Shown in pieces: positions 1 through 5,055 of a DNA stretch of 5,055 nucleotides. The stretch's first letter is position 1. Every line of letters starts with the position of its first letter. Origin of the DNA: Chlamydiota bacterium (GTDB lineage Bacteria > Chlamydiota > Chlamydiia > Chlamydiales > Rhabdochlamydiaceae); NCBI GenBank assembly GCA_016866585.1, contig VGMB01000133.1, positions 1 to 5,055 on the forward strand. Direction: 5' to 3'. A program made the translations under genes and the position numbers. The notes under the pieces were generated by a model. The model was given only the letters and a program-made list of their open reading frames with translations, was not told where the DNA came from and did not search any database.

Positions 1-894
1 CTCGCATGGCATCTCAAGGTGTAAAACATAAACCGGATGTCTATCATGTCCTATTCTAGTACCAAAACCATCTTTGATAGCAAAAGAAATCGCAGGAGAC
101 ACAACCGCTCTCTTATTAATAAATAAATGTTGTCCAGTCCTATTGTGCCTATGATTGTCTGGGGCTCCGATAAAACCTTTAATAATAAAAGGTCCCTCCT
201 GCTGATCCACCTGTATGACAGATGCCCCAATACTATCCCCTAAAATAGCATCCATTCTTTCCTTAAGAAGAGGTAAAAACTCTAAATTTTCTCCCACTTC
301 TGCATGAAATGAAAGAGAGTCATTATTATAAAAAACAAACTCAACATCAGGATGAGCAAGACTCAAGCTAGTAATTACTTTGGAAACATCGGCAGAACAA
401 GCGCTTGCACTCTTTTGAAACTTTTTTCTAGCCGGAACATTAAAAAACAGATGACGAACTTCAACAGTAGTCCCTCTGTTCCTTGGGCAAGGATCCATGC
501 TTTTTATAACACCTGCATCAACTTCAAGCTGGATACCTATTTCTTGAGTTGACGTTGTAAGAGTCATCCTCGATATTGACGCTATAGAGGCCATAGCTTC
601 ACCTCTAAAGCCCATAGTCTGAATCTTAAAAAGATCCTTGGCATCATGGATTTTAGATGTGGCGTGCCGTTCTAGACATAAAATAGCATCATCTTTGTCC
701 ATACCAGAGCCATCGTCAATAACACGAAGTAGATTGAGACCACCAGCTTGTATTTCGATAATGATTTTTTTTGCACCGGCATCGAGAGAATTTTCACATA
801 ATTCTTTTATTACGGATGCAGGGCTTTCAATAACCTCACCTGCCGCAATCTGATTTATTGTATTTTCAGATAAAACTCTGATCTTGGATACCAT
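1..894 (-). CDS. mutL: DNA mismatch repair protein MutL, N-terminal ATPase region (3' end beyond the window)
   Basis: MutL is the GHKL-family ATPase that links MutS mismatch recognition to downstream incision and excision in DNA mismatch repair. The 298 codons present read open to the window edge and cover the ATPase domain and most of the transducer domain. Visible motifs are NQIAAGEV (residues 14-21), KELCENSLDAGAK (30-42) with the catalytic Glu at 31 and the Mg-binding Asn at 35, the ATP-contacting DDGSGMD (60-66), HATSKI (77-82), GFRGEA (95-100) and the transducer motif LFFNVPARKKF (149-159). Spacing matches E. coli MutL (E29, N33, D58) shifted by two residues. The NVHP-x-K lysine and the C-terminal dimerisation/endonuclease domain lie outside, so endonuclease status cannot be judged. 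The start is the ATG at 894, preceded by AGGA and a 5-base spacer. The gene sits 12 bases after the exostosin-like gene and is probably co-transcribed with it. The family call is firm. Confidence 0.96.
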   Translation of the reverse strand, partial: MVSKIRVLSENTINQIAAGEVIESPASVIKELCENSLDAGAKKIIIEIQAGGLNLLRVIDDGSGMDKDDAILCLERHATSKIHDAKDLFKIQTMGFRGEAMASIASISRMTLTTSTQEIGIQLEVDAGVIKSMDPCPRNRGTTVEVRHLFFNVPARKKFQKSASACSADVSKVITSLSLAHPDVEFVFYNNDSLSFHAEVGENLEFLPLLKERMDAILGDSIGASVIQVDQQEGPFIIKGFIGAPDNHRHNRTGQHLFINKRAVVSPAISFAIKDGFGTRIGHDRHPVYVLHLEMPCE

Positions 895-899
895 ATCAA

Positions 900-905
900 T
901 CCTTA
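900..905 (-). promoter_or_regulatory. Shine-Dalgarno site of mutL
   Basis: The minus strand reads TAAGGA immediately before the 5-base spacer TTGAT and the mutL ATG. It fills the 12-base gap after the TGA of the upstream gene. This fixes the mutL start at 894 and suggests mutL is translated from a shared mRNA, probably by reinitiation or coupling. Confidence 0.7.
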
Positions 906-906
906 C

Positions 907-1881
907 TCAAAACGTATCAATAGCTGCAGATATCTTAGACATCCAGTAAGCCTGTGTTAATTTTTTTCTATACTCTGGACTTTCCATATCGTGAGCATAC
1001 CTGTCATACCAAATATAAAGGTTTTGCTCATTGATTTCTGACCAATCATCTACGATGACAACAGGGAACCCATCATATATTTTGTCGATCGGAGATGATT
1101 TTACGATGACGATACTACCTAAAATTAAATTCTCCCATATGCAGCCGGCATCAAGCGCTTTTTCTGTTGGACAAACAATAAAAGCATATTCTCCTTTTTT
1201 CTTTCTCAAATCATCGATAAGCATTGAGTCATCTTGCTTGACAACAAGCGCTATTTTTACAAGTTCATCAAAAATCGCCTGCATATCATGAAAACCCGCA
1301 TCTATATATACTCTTTTTTTTCTCTCATTTATGGGTTTTAATAAGGAAATAACCTGATCAATTTTATGTTCTTGAGCCTTAGGGGATCGTCTAGCAAGCT
1401 TTGCATTTTTTTTGCTAAGAGCTGGGAAAAAATCAAGACCGCAGGGTATCGATGATATATTTACTTTATCCCCGCAATAATCACAATTTTGAGCAAAGAC
1501 ATGCATAACTTTTTTATCGCCGAGGAACGAATCAATATCCGTATTGCTTTCTGATGGGAATGCTTGGTCTTTTGAGGTAACTATAAGCGTAAAAGGAGCT
1601 TTAATCTTTGGAAAAAATTCTTTATAAAAAACAGGAAAGGAGCTCGCTTCAATCGCTAGGATAGCCCCATGAGTTATTTTTTCGGGATCTAAATACTGAT
1701 CTAAAGTTTTATCGATGCGCGAAGGCTTTATATTGCTGCTTTGAGTAAACCCATATGAGGACACATATGTGCTAGAGTGATGGGAATAGGGAACTTCTAT
1801 TTTTTCTATATGCCAGAATTTAAAAGAAAAAATAAAAGCGATATAAAGAGCTAGCAGATAATATTTTTTGTTTTTTTTCAT
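907..1881 (-). CDS. Exostosin-like (GT47-related) putative glycosyltransferase with N-terminal signal anchor
   Basis: This 324-residue protein resembles bacterial exostosin-like proteins, which are predicted GT-B-fold glycosyltransferases; the donor and acceptor cannot be read from the sequence. The N-terminus has a Lys-rich tip (KKNKK) and a hydrophobic helix at about residues 7-20, suggesting a signal anchor with the catalytic part outside the cytoplasm. Family-like motifs are VFAQNCDYCGD (128-138), IPCGLDF (145-151) and a C-terminal nucleotide-sugar-type block: GCIWENLILGSIVIV (246-260), with E250 where GT-B enzymes keep a conserved Glu, then SSPIDKIYDGFP (262-273) and VVIVDDWSEI (274-283). 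C133 and C136 form a CxxC-like pair, and C147, C237 and C247 are further cysteines. The ATG at 1881 lies directly before the signal anchor; the Shine-Dalgarno is weak (AAAGA). A TATAGT hexamer at 1902-1897 could be a -10, but no good -35 precedes it. Downstream is mutL, in the same frame. The family assignment is from motif memory; enzymatic activity is inferred. Confidence 0.72.
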   Translation of the reverse strand: MKKNKKYYLLALYIAFIFSFKFWHIEKIEVPYSHHSSTYVSSYGFTQSSNIKPSRIDKTLDQYLDPEKITHGAILAIEASSFPVFYKEFFPKIKAPFTLIVTSKDQAFPSESNTDIDSFLGDKKVMHVFAQNCDYCGDKVNISSIPCGLDFFPALSKKNAKLARRSPKAQEHKIDQVISLLKPINERKKRVYIDAGFHDMQAIFDELVKIALVVKQDDSMLIDDLRKKKGEYAFIVCPTEKALDAGCIWENLILGSIVIVKSSPIDKIYDGFPVVIVDDWSEINEQNLYIWYDRYAHDMESPEYRKKLTQAYWMSKISAAIDTF

Positions 1882-1912
1882 ATAAAATTCTTTTCGACTA
1901 TATTAAATACAT

Positions 1913-1952
1913 TAAGGATGGATTGCCCTGATAAACGAAAATCATATCCTTA
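1913..1952. repeat. Interrupted inverted repeat (possible hairpin or operator)
   Basis: TAAGGAT at 1913-1919 is an exact inverted copy of ATCCTTA at 1946-1952. Inside it, GATT at 1921-1924 pairs with AATC at 1940-1943. The result is a 7-base-pair plus 4-base-pair stem with a small asymmetric bulge and a 15-base loop. There is no T-run, so it does not look like a terminator. It lies between two divergent starts, where an operator or leader structure would be reasonable. Chance occurrence in AT-rich DNA is possible. Confidence 0.3.
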
Positions 1953-2004
1953 CTCTTGGTTTTAGTGAATAATAATTGCAGAGTCATTAAGATTTATAAT
2001 TTTC

Positions 2005-2009
2005 GAGGA
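2005..2009 (+). promoter_or_regulatory. Shine-Dalgarno site of the tRNA nucleotidyltransferase gene
   Basis: GAGGA is followed by a 5-base spacer and the ATG at 2015. This supports that start, which also places the nucleotide-binding GG motif at residues 25-26, as expected for the family. Confidence 0.75.
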
Positions 2010-2014
2010 AAATT

Positions 2015-3262
2015 ATGCCAACAACACCTATCGCTTCATCAATCGTAGAGAAATTAGTCCAGGCTGGACATAAAGCCTACTTCGCGGGAGGTTGGGTGCG
2101 TGATTTCTTAATGAATCGACCTTCCGATGATATCGATATAGCCACAAGCGCAACTGTGGAAGAAATCCAATCATTATTTCCCAAAACAATCCCCGTTGGA
2201 ATAGCTTTTGGGATTGTGATTGTTGTAGAGCAAAACCATCAGTTCGAAGTAGCAACATTTAGAAAAGATGAAGGATACATCGATGGAAGACGTCCAAGTC
2301 TAATTAGCTCTGCAACGGCTGAAGAAGATGCTCAAAGAAGGGATTTCACAATCAACGGCATGTTTTACGACCCCATAACGAAAGAGCTCTTTGATTATGT
2401 TGGAGGTAAAAAAGATCTTGAAAAAGGGATAATTAAAGCTATTGGCAATGCTCATGAAAGATTTTTAGAAGACAGACTAAGGATGATGCGTGCAGTAAGA
2501 TACTCCACGCGATTCAATTTCCCTATCGAGTCTGATACACTTCAAGCAATACTGTCACATGCTGAAAGCCTGCTTCCTGCTGTCGCACATGAAAGAATAT
2601 GGCAAGAATTTAAAAAAATGTCACAGTACGAACATTTTGATACCGGGCTTGTTATCCTACACAAACTAAAACTTTTACCGACAATATTCCCTTCGTTGTC
2701 TCAGATGACATTAGAAGAAATACAACAACGAGTAAGCTGTATCGAGCACTACCCTAAAAAAGCACCTACGATAGCTCAACTGCTAGAGCTCTTTCCTGAC
2801 AACAATCTAGAAAACCATCTGCAACTGTGTGAATATTTAAAACTATCTAACCAAGACAAAGATTTCACAAGGTACCTATATACGCTAAAAAAAACACTCT
2901 CTTCTCACGAAGAAAAGATTATAATCGTTGAACCTATCGAATGGGCCTATCTATATGCAAATAATTACAGTGATATATGCATTAAAATAATTGCTTCGCG
3001 ATTTCCCCCGGAGAAAAGAGAATATTTTATAGACTACCATTTTAAAAAAATGCAGCTTCTCGAGCAAGCTATTCTAAGAATTCGTTCTTCTAGTCCTGTT
3101 GTAAGGTCTGTTGACCTAATTCATGAAGGAGTAAAACCTGGGAAACACATGGGACTTCTTCTTAAAGAAGCTGAAAGGATCTCAGTGAACGAAAATCTAG
3201 ATGACCGTAATGAGATCCTTCGAATGCTGAAACAGACCCCCTTGTGGGAGTCTTGCAGCTAG
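2015..3262 (+). CDS. cca: CCA tRNA nucleotidyltransferase / poly(A) polymerase family protein (class II)
   Basis: The class II nucleotidyltransferase family either adds or repairs the 3' CCA of tRNAs or adds poly(A) to RNA, in the cytoplasm. Motif A is complete: GGWVRDFLM (25-33) and DDIDIAT (38-44), with metal ligands D39 and D41. A third carboxylate is likely at E78 in EVATFR. A flexible-loop region follows (about 84-94), then motif B RRDFTINGM (108-116), motif C DYVGGKKDL (127-135) and motif D EDRLRMMRAVR (152-162), where E152, D153 and R156 correspond to the EDxxR template that selects CTP and ATP. A helical neck, body and tail follow, ending in a family-like C-terminal block DLIHEGVKPGKHMG (367-380). 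The 415-residue length is normal. PVGIAFGIVIV (60-70) is closer to CCA-adding enzymes than to E. coli PcnB, which has a VGRRF-type sequence there. CCA addition is therefore preferred, but chlamydial members are often labelled pcnB and motifs alone do not settle it. The stop overlaps that of the convergent neighbour. Confidence 0.92.
   Translation: MPTTPIASSIVEKLVQAGHKAYFAGGWVRDFLMNRPSDDIDIATSATVEEIQSLFPKTIPVGIAFGIVIVVEQNHQFEVATFRKDEGYIDGRRPSLISSATAEEDAQRRDFTINGMFYDPITKELFDYVGGKKDLEKGIIKAIGNAHERFLEDRLRMMRAVRYSTRFNFPIESDTLQAILSHAESLLPAVAHERIWQEFKKMSQYEHFDTGLVILHKLKLLPTIFPSLSQMTLEEIQQRVSCIEHYPKKAPTIAQLLELFPDNNLENHLQLCEYLKLSNQDKDFTRYLYTLKKTLSSHEEKIIIVEPIEWAYLYANNYSDICIKIIASRFPPEKREYFIDYHFKKMQLLEQAILRIRSSSPVVRSVDLIHEGVKPGKHMGLLLKEAERISVNENLDDRNEILRMLKQTPLWESCS
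3234..3253 (-). terminator. Possible weak intrinsic terminator of the 458-residue gene
   Basis: An 8-base-pair stem, AGACCCCC (3234-3241) with GGGAGTCT (3246-3253), encloses a TTGT loop. Read on the minus strand all eight positions pair, one as a U-G wobble. On the plus strand the same position is a C-A mismatch. On the minus strand it starts 5 bases after the stop of the 458-residue gene and is followed by GTTTC, so the U-tract is poor. The structure lies inside the last codons of the opposite gene. It would favour ending minus-strand transcripts, but the missing U-run keeps this tentative. Confidence 0.35.
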
Positions 3263-4635
3263 ATATTAGCCAACGCTCTCTGAAGAGCACCATGAAATAA
3301 ATTTACTCTACTTACTCCATCAGCCCATGATACGTTCGTTGCTGAAGCTAGAGGACCCCTATGAAGATCAGAAGCTAATTCAGGTATAGATCTGTATAAT
3401 GATTCAATGATAGCTATTTGCGATGAAGAAACACCCTGTTGATCCTCAGCTGTAAGCTCTTTTCCTAGCAACCTTTTTTTAAGCAGTGAAACAGATCTGG
3501 CATCAAGGGTATTTAAAGCTTGTTTAGCCACCATCAGGTTCCTCCTACGATTACCATTTAATATACCACTTGGACACTGTATCTCTCCTTGCAGCTCACA
3601 TAATTGAGCATAATTTGCTAAAGGCAAATATATGTTTGAGGAAAATTCTCTTATGGCATTTCTTCCCGATAAAACAGGATCTTCACCTTCTTCTTCGTCA
3701 GCTAGGATACTCACAAGCTCAGGATCCCTATATACTGCAGCAACTGCATTTTCGATCACTTGAGCAAGGTGCTGCTTATATTCGCTCTCATTGCTGACCC
3801 TATTGTTTCTGACAGGTTCAAAATGAATTGGTTCATTAAAGTTAGCCAAAGTCATTCCAGAAACTAAGCCTAAAACTTCAAGTATATCTGTAAATTGCTC
3901 GTTAGTTAGATTATTAACATATTCTGGCGTACTAAACTGATTCAACTGCGCGCGAATAGCAAGTATTTTCTGAATAACTCTATCTCTATCTACAACAGTG
4001 GCCCGTTGTAAGAAAGAGCTCTGAGCAAGATCTTCAAAAGCTTCACTTTTAAGATCATTAAGAAAATCTTCCAATACTATTCGTATAGTACACCCTAATC
4101 TTCGACAAATTATATTATCACACTCTCTTTGAGGAGGATTTATTACAGAATGAAATACTAAACGTGTGATAACCATCGATAGAACTCTACGGCACTGGGA
4201 AATGATACTATTTTGGATGTGAGAATCAGGCTTCACATCAAAAGATAGAATAACCATAGATAATAAAGATTCACTCGCATACGAACACAAAGATACTGTA
4301 TGACTCATCAAAAGAGTATTTTGATTATTAGTAGCTGCGCATATAATAAATCCGAGGCCAGTAAGAACAGCAGATGCAAGAAATTCAACAACAGCTATCA
4401 TTCCATTTAATTTTGTTGCAACCAAATAACCAACAGCAACAGCACCCTTCCCTAAAAAATTATCGTGATGATGATTAGAAATATATCTATTTGCATCAAC
4501 ATAAGCAGCATTTATCCAAGTGATATTTCTCGAGCAAAAGGGAATAGGTTTAGAATACTCTACATTCGATTGAGTTCTAATTTGATCAAGTGTTATTGGG
4601 ATCTGTCTTAATAAATCTGGCATACCATTAACCAC
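3259..4635 (-). CDS. Unrecognised 458-residue protein with an N-terminal hydrophobic region
   Basis: I do not recognise this protein. It starts at a GTG preceded by GTAGG and a 5-base spacer; the alternative ATG at 4623 would remove four residues and has a weaker ribosome site. There is no signal peptide at the very N-terminus. Residues 64-101 form a long hydrophobic stretch, with K75 and E84 inside it, compatible with one or two membrane helices; residues 107-131 are moderately hydrophobic. A histidine cluster (HHHD, 55-58) precedes this region. The remaining 330 residues look soluble and largely helical, with an acidic patch DEEEGED (313-319) and a Cys/Arg-containing segment QCPSGILNGNRRRN (353-366). 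Cysteines at 34, 99, 117, 148, 172, 177, 182, 346 and 354 argue for a cytosolic location, or for delivery by a route other than the periplasm. Hydrophobic-lobed orphans of this kind are common among chlamydial secreted and inclusion-membrane proteins, but that comparison is inference only. Codon use looks like the neighbours, and the full-length open frame supports a real gene. Confidence 0.75.
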   Translation of the reverse strand: MVNGMPDLLRQIPITLDQIRTQSNVEYSKPIPFCSRNITWINAAYVDANRYISNHHHDNFLGKGAVAVGYLVATKLNGMIAVVEFLASAVLTGLGFIICAATNNQNTLLMSHTVSLCSYASESLLSMVILSFDVKPDSHIQNSIISQCRRVLSMVITRLVFHSVINPPQRECDNIICRRLGCTIRIVLEDFLNDLKSEAFEDLAQSSFLQRATVVDRDRVIQKILAIRAQLNQFSTPEYVNNLTNEQFTDILEVLGLVSGMTLANFNEPIHFEPVRNNRVSNESEYKQHLAQVIENAVAAVYRDPELVSILADEEEGEDPVLSGRNAIREFSSNIYLPLANYAQLCELQGEIQCPSGILNGNRRRNLMVAKQALNTLDARSVSLLKKRLLGKELTAEDQQGVSSSQIAIIESLYRSIPELASDLHRGPLASATNVSWADGVSRVNLFHGALQRALANI

Positions 4636-4640
4636 AACGA

Positions 4641-4645
4641 CCTAC
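4641..4645 (-). promoter_or_regulatory. Shine-Dalgarno site selecting a GTG start for the 458-residue gene
   Basis: The minus strand reads GTAGG, then TCGTT, then GTG. This spacing suits the GTG at 4635 better than the downstream ATG at 4623, so the less common start codon is preferred. Confidence 0.5.
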
Positions 4646-4662
4646 TGTGTATCATATTAATT

Positions 4663-4728
4663 TTAAAGAAAGGAGAACGAGTATACTGCTTTTAAAAATA
4701 AAAAACAACTTTATTTAGCTTTCTTTAA
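4663..4728. repeat. 10-base perfect inverted repeat around the orphan-gene promoter
   Basis: TTAAAGAAAG at 4663-4672 and CTTTCTTTAA at 4719-4728 are exact inverted copies separated by 46 bases. The interval contains the whole proposed minus-strand -35/-10 pair, with one arm near the predicted transcription start and the other just upstream of the -35. A shorter AAATAAA/TTTATTT pair is nested inside. This could be a paired operator or a chance match in purine- and pyrimidine-rich DNA. Confidence 0.4.
4680..4708 (-). promoter_or_regulatory. Probable sigma-70-type promoter of the 458-residue gene
   Basis: On the minus strand TTGTTT (4708-4703) is followed after 17 bases by TATACT (4685-4680). 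The -10 matches the consensus at five of six positions and the -35 at three of six, with ideal spacing. Transcription would begin near 4673, giving a leader of about 38 bases that includes the ribosome site. Confidence 0.5.
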
Positions 4729-4801
4729 TAAACAATCTCTTTACTAACATATTTTTTATATGTTATTGTTATCTAAAAAAAAATCACCCATTTTATTTAT
4801 T

Positions 4802-5055
4802 ATGAAAAATTCCATTACCGTAAGGTCCTTAAACAAGAAATTTCAAAAGGGACGTAAGGCTCATTACGCTTTGAAAGACGTAACCTTCTCCGTTCAAAAA
4901 GGAGAAATCTTCGGAATAATGGGACAAAGTGGCGCTGGTAAATCAACATTGCTTAGATGTTTATCTACCTTAGAAACCCCATCAGAAGGATCTATCATAG
5001 TAGAAAATAGCGATATTTGCTGTCTTTCCGGCGCTGATTTGCGTATGTTTAGAAA
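4802..5055 (+). CDS. metN: ABC transporter ATP-binding protein, probably methionine importer MetN (3' end beyond the window)
   Basis: The 84 complete codons are the N-terminus of an ABC ATPase. The Walker A motif is GQSGAGKST (41-49), after ALKDVTFSVQKGEIFGIMG (23-41). The following LLRCLSTLETPSEGS (50-64) and the LSGADLR segment (75-81) resemble MetN, where the equivalents are LIRCxNLLExPTxGS and LSxxELR. MetN powers uptake of methionine with the permease MetI and the binding lipoprotein MetQ; those genes would be expected to follow but lie outside. The Q-loop, signature, Walker B and the regulatory C-terminal domain are not visible, so the subfamily is probable rather than certain. The ATG at 4802 gives the usual short N-terminus but has no Shine-Dalgarno site. 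An in-frame ATG at 4760 would add 14 residues and also lacks one. The only promoter-like sequences are weak: TATACT at 4682-4687, and TTTACT (4740-4745) with TATTGT (4764-4769). Confidence 0.85.
   Translation, partial: MKNSITVRSLNKKFQKGRKAHYALKDVTFSVQKGEIFGIMGQSGAGKSTLLRCLSTLETPSEGSIIVENSDICCLSGADLRMFR

Larger units (their letters stand above)
1882..2014. other. Divergent intergenic region between the exostosin-like gene and the tRNA nucleotidyltransferase gene
   Basis: These 133 bases must contain the control signals of two divergent genes. They hold an interrupted inverted repeat at 1913-1952, a TATAGT on the minus strand at 1902-1897, and a perfect TATAAT at 1995-2000 on the plus strand. 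Neither hexamer has a convincing -35 partner at 16-18 bases. No small gene or RNA gene was recognised. Confidence 0.6.
4636..4801. other. AT-rich divergent intergenic region upstream of the orphan gene and metN
   Basis: These 166 bases hold the control signals of the orphan gene (minus) and metN (plus). They contain a plausible minus-strand promoter, the palindrome AGTATACT at 4680-4687, a 10-base inverted repeat at 4663-4672 and 4719-4728, and a nested 7-base inverted repeat (AAATAAA at 4696-4702, TTTATTT at 4710-4716). No riboswitch, such as an S-box, could be recognised upstream of metN. Confidence 0.6.

Noticed and set aside
352..552. Plus-strand open frame of 66 codons
   Set aside because: It lies wholly inside mutL on the opposite strand, has no ribosome site and encodes nothing family-like.
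638..853. Plus-strand open frame of 71 codons
   Set aside because: It is antisense to the highly conserved ATPase motifs of mutL, which explain the sequence.
1031..1291. Plus-strand open frame of 86 codons
   Set aside because: It is antisense to the conserved C-terminal part of the exostosin-like gene and has no supporting signals.
1995..2000. Perfect TATAAT upstream of the nucleotidyltransferase gene
   Set aside because: Transcription from it would begin near 2007, inside the Shine-Dalgarno sequence, and there is no -35 at 16-18 bases. It is more likely an AT-rich coincidence than the main promoter.
2028..2258. Minus-strand open frame of 76 codons
   Set aside because: It is antisense to motif A of the nucleotidyltransferase; the plus-strand frame carries the recognisable protein.
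3275..3288. Hairpin GCTCT-CTGA-AGAGC just after the nucleotidyltransferase stop
   Set aside because: The stem is only 5 base pairs and no T-run follows on the plus strand, so I do not call it a terminator. It also lies within the coding sequence of the opposite gene.
3570..3797. Plus-strand open frame of 75 codons
   Set aside because: It lies inside the 458-residue gene, which is much longer and has a promoter and ribosome site.
4671..4675. AGGAG on the plus strand, resembling a strong ribosome site
   Set aside because: No ATG, GTG or TTG start follows at a usable distance, and it belongs to one arm of the inverted repeat and its flank.

Overview
The window is AT-rich bacterial DNA that is almost entirely coding, with five genes and two divergent intergenic regions. 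Gene order is mutL (minus strand, running off the left edge), a membrane-anchored exostosin-like gene (minus), a tRNA nucleotidyltransferase gene (plus), an unrecognised 458-residue gene (minus), and the start of a methionine-type ABC transporter ATPase gene (plus, running off the right edge). No rRNA, tRNA, CRISPR array, insertion sequence or phage gene was seen.

The source is most likely an intracellular bacterium of the Chlamydiae, perhaps an environmental (Parachlamydiales-like) member. This is an inference from the AT-rich composition, the chlamydia-like look of the MutL N-terminus, and a large orphan protein with a long N-terminal hydrophobic stretch of the kind common in that phylum. 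No single gene proves it.

Layout. Positions 1-1881 form a two-gene minus-strand unit: the exostosin-like gene is followed after 12 bases by mutL, in the same reading frame and with a good Shine-Dalgarno site in the gap. Positions 1882-2014 are a divergent intergenic region containing a possible hairpin. Positions 2015-3262 encode the CCA-adding or poly(A) polymerase-type enzyme, with all active-site motifs intact. It converges tail-to-tail with the 458-residue gene (3259-4635), and the two stop codons overlap inside one CTAG. Positions 4636-4801 are a very AT-rich divergent intergenic region. It holds a plausible promoter for the orphan gene, a palindrome that reads as a -10 element on both strands, and a 10-base inverted repeat around the promoter. 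MetN begins at 4802.

The genes do not form one pathway. They cover mismatch repair, probable surface or envelope glycosylation, tRNA 3'-end maturation, an unknown and possibly membrane-associated function, and probable methionine uptake. No convincing new multi-gene system is visible. The least explained items are the orphan gene with its control region, and the pairing of a putative glycosyltransferase with mutL.
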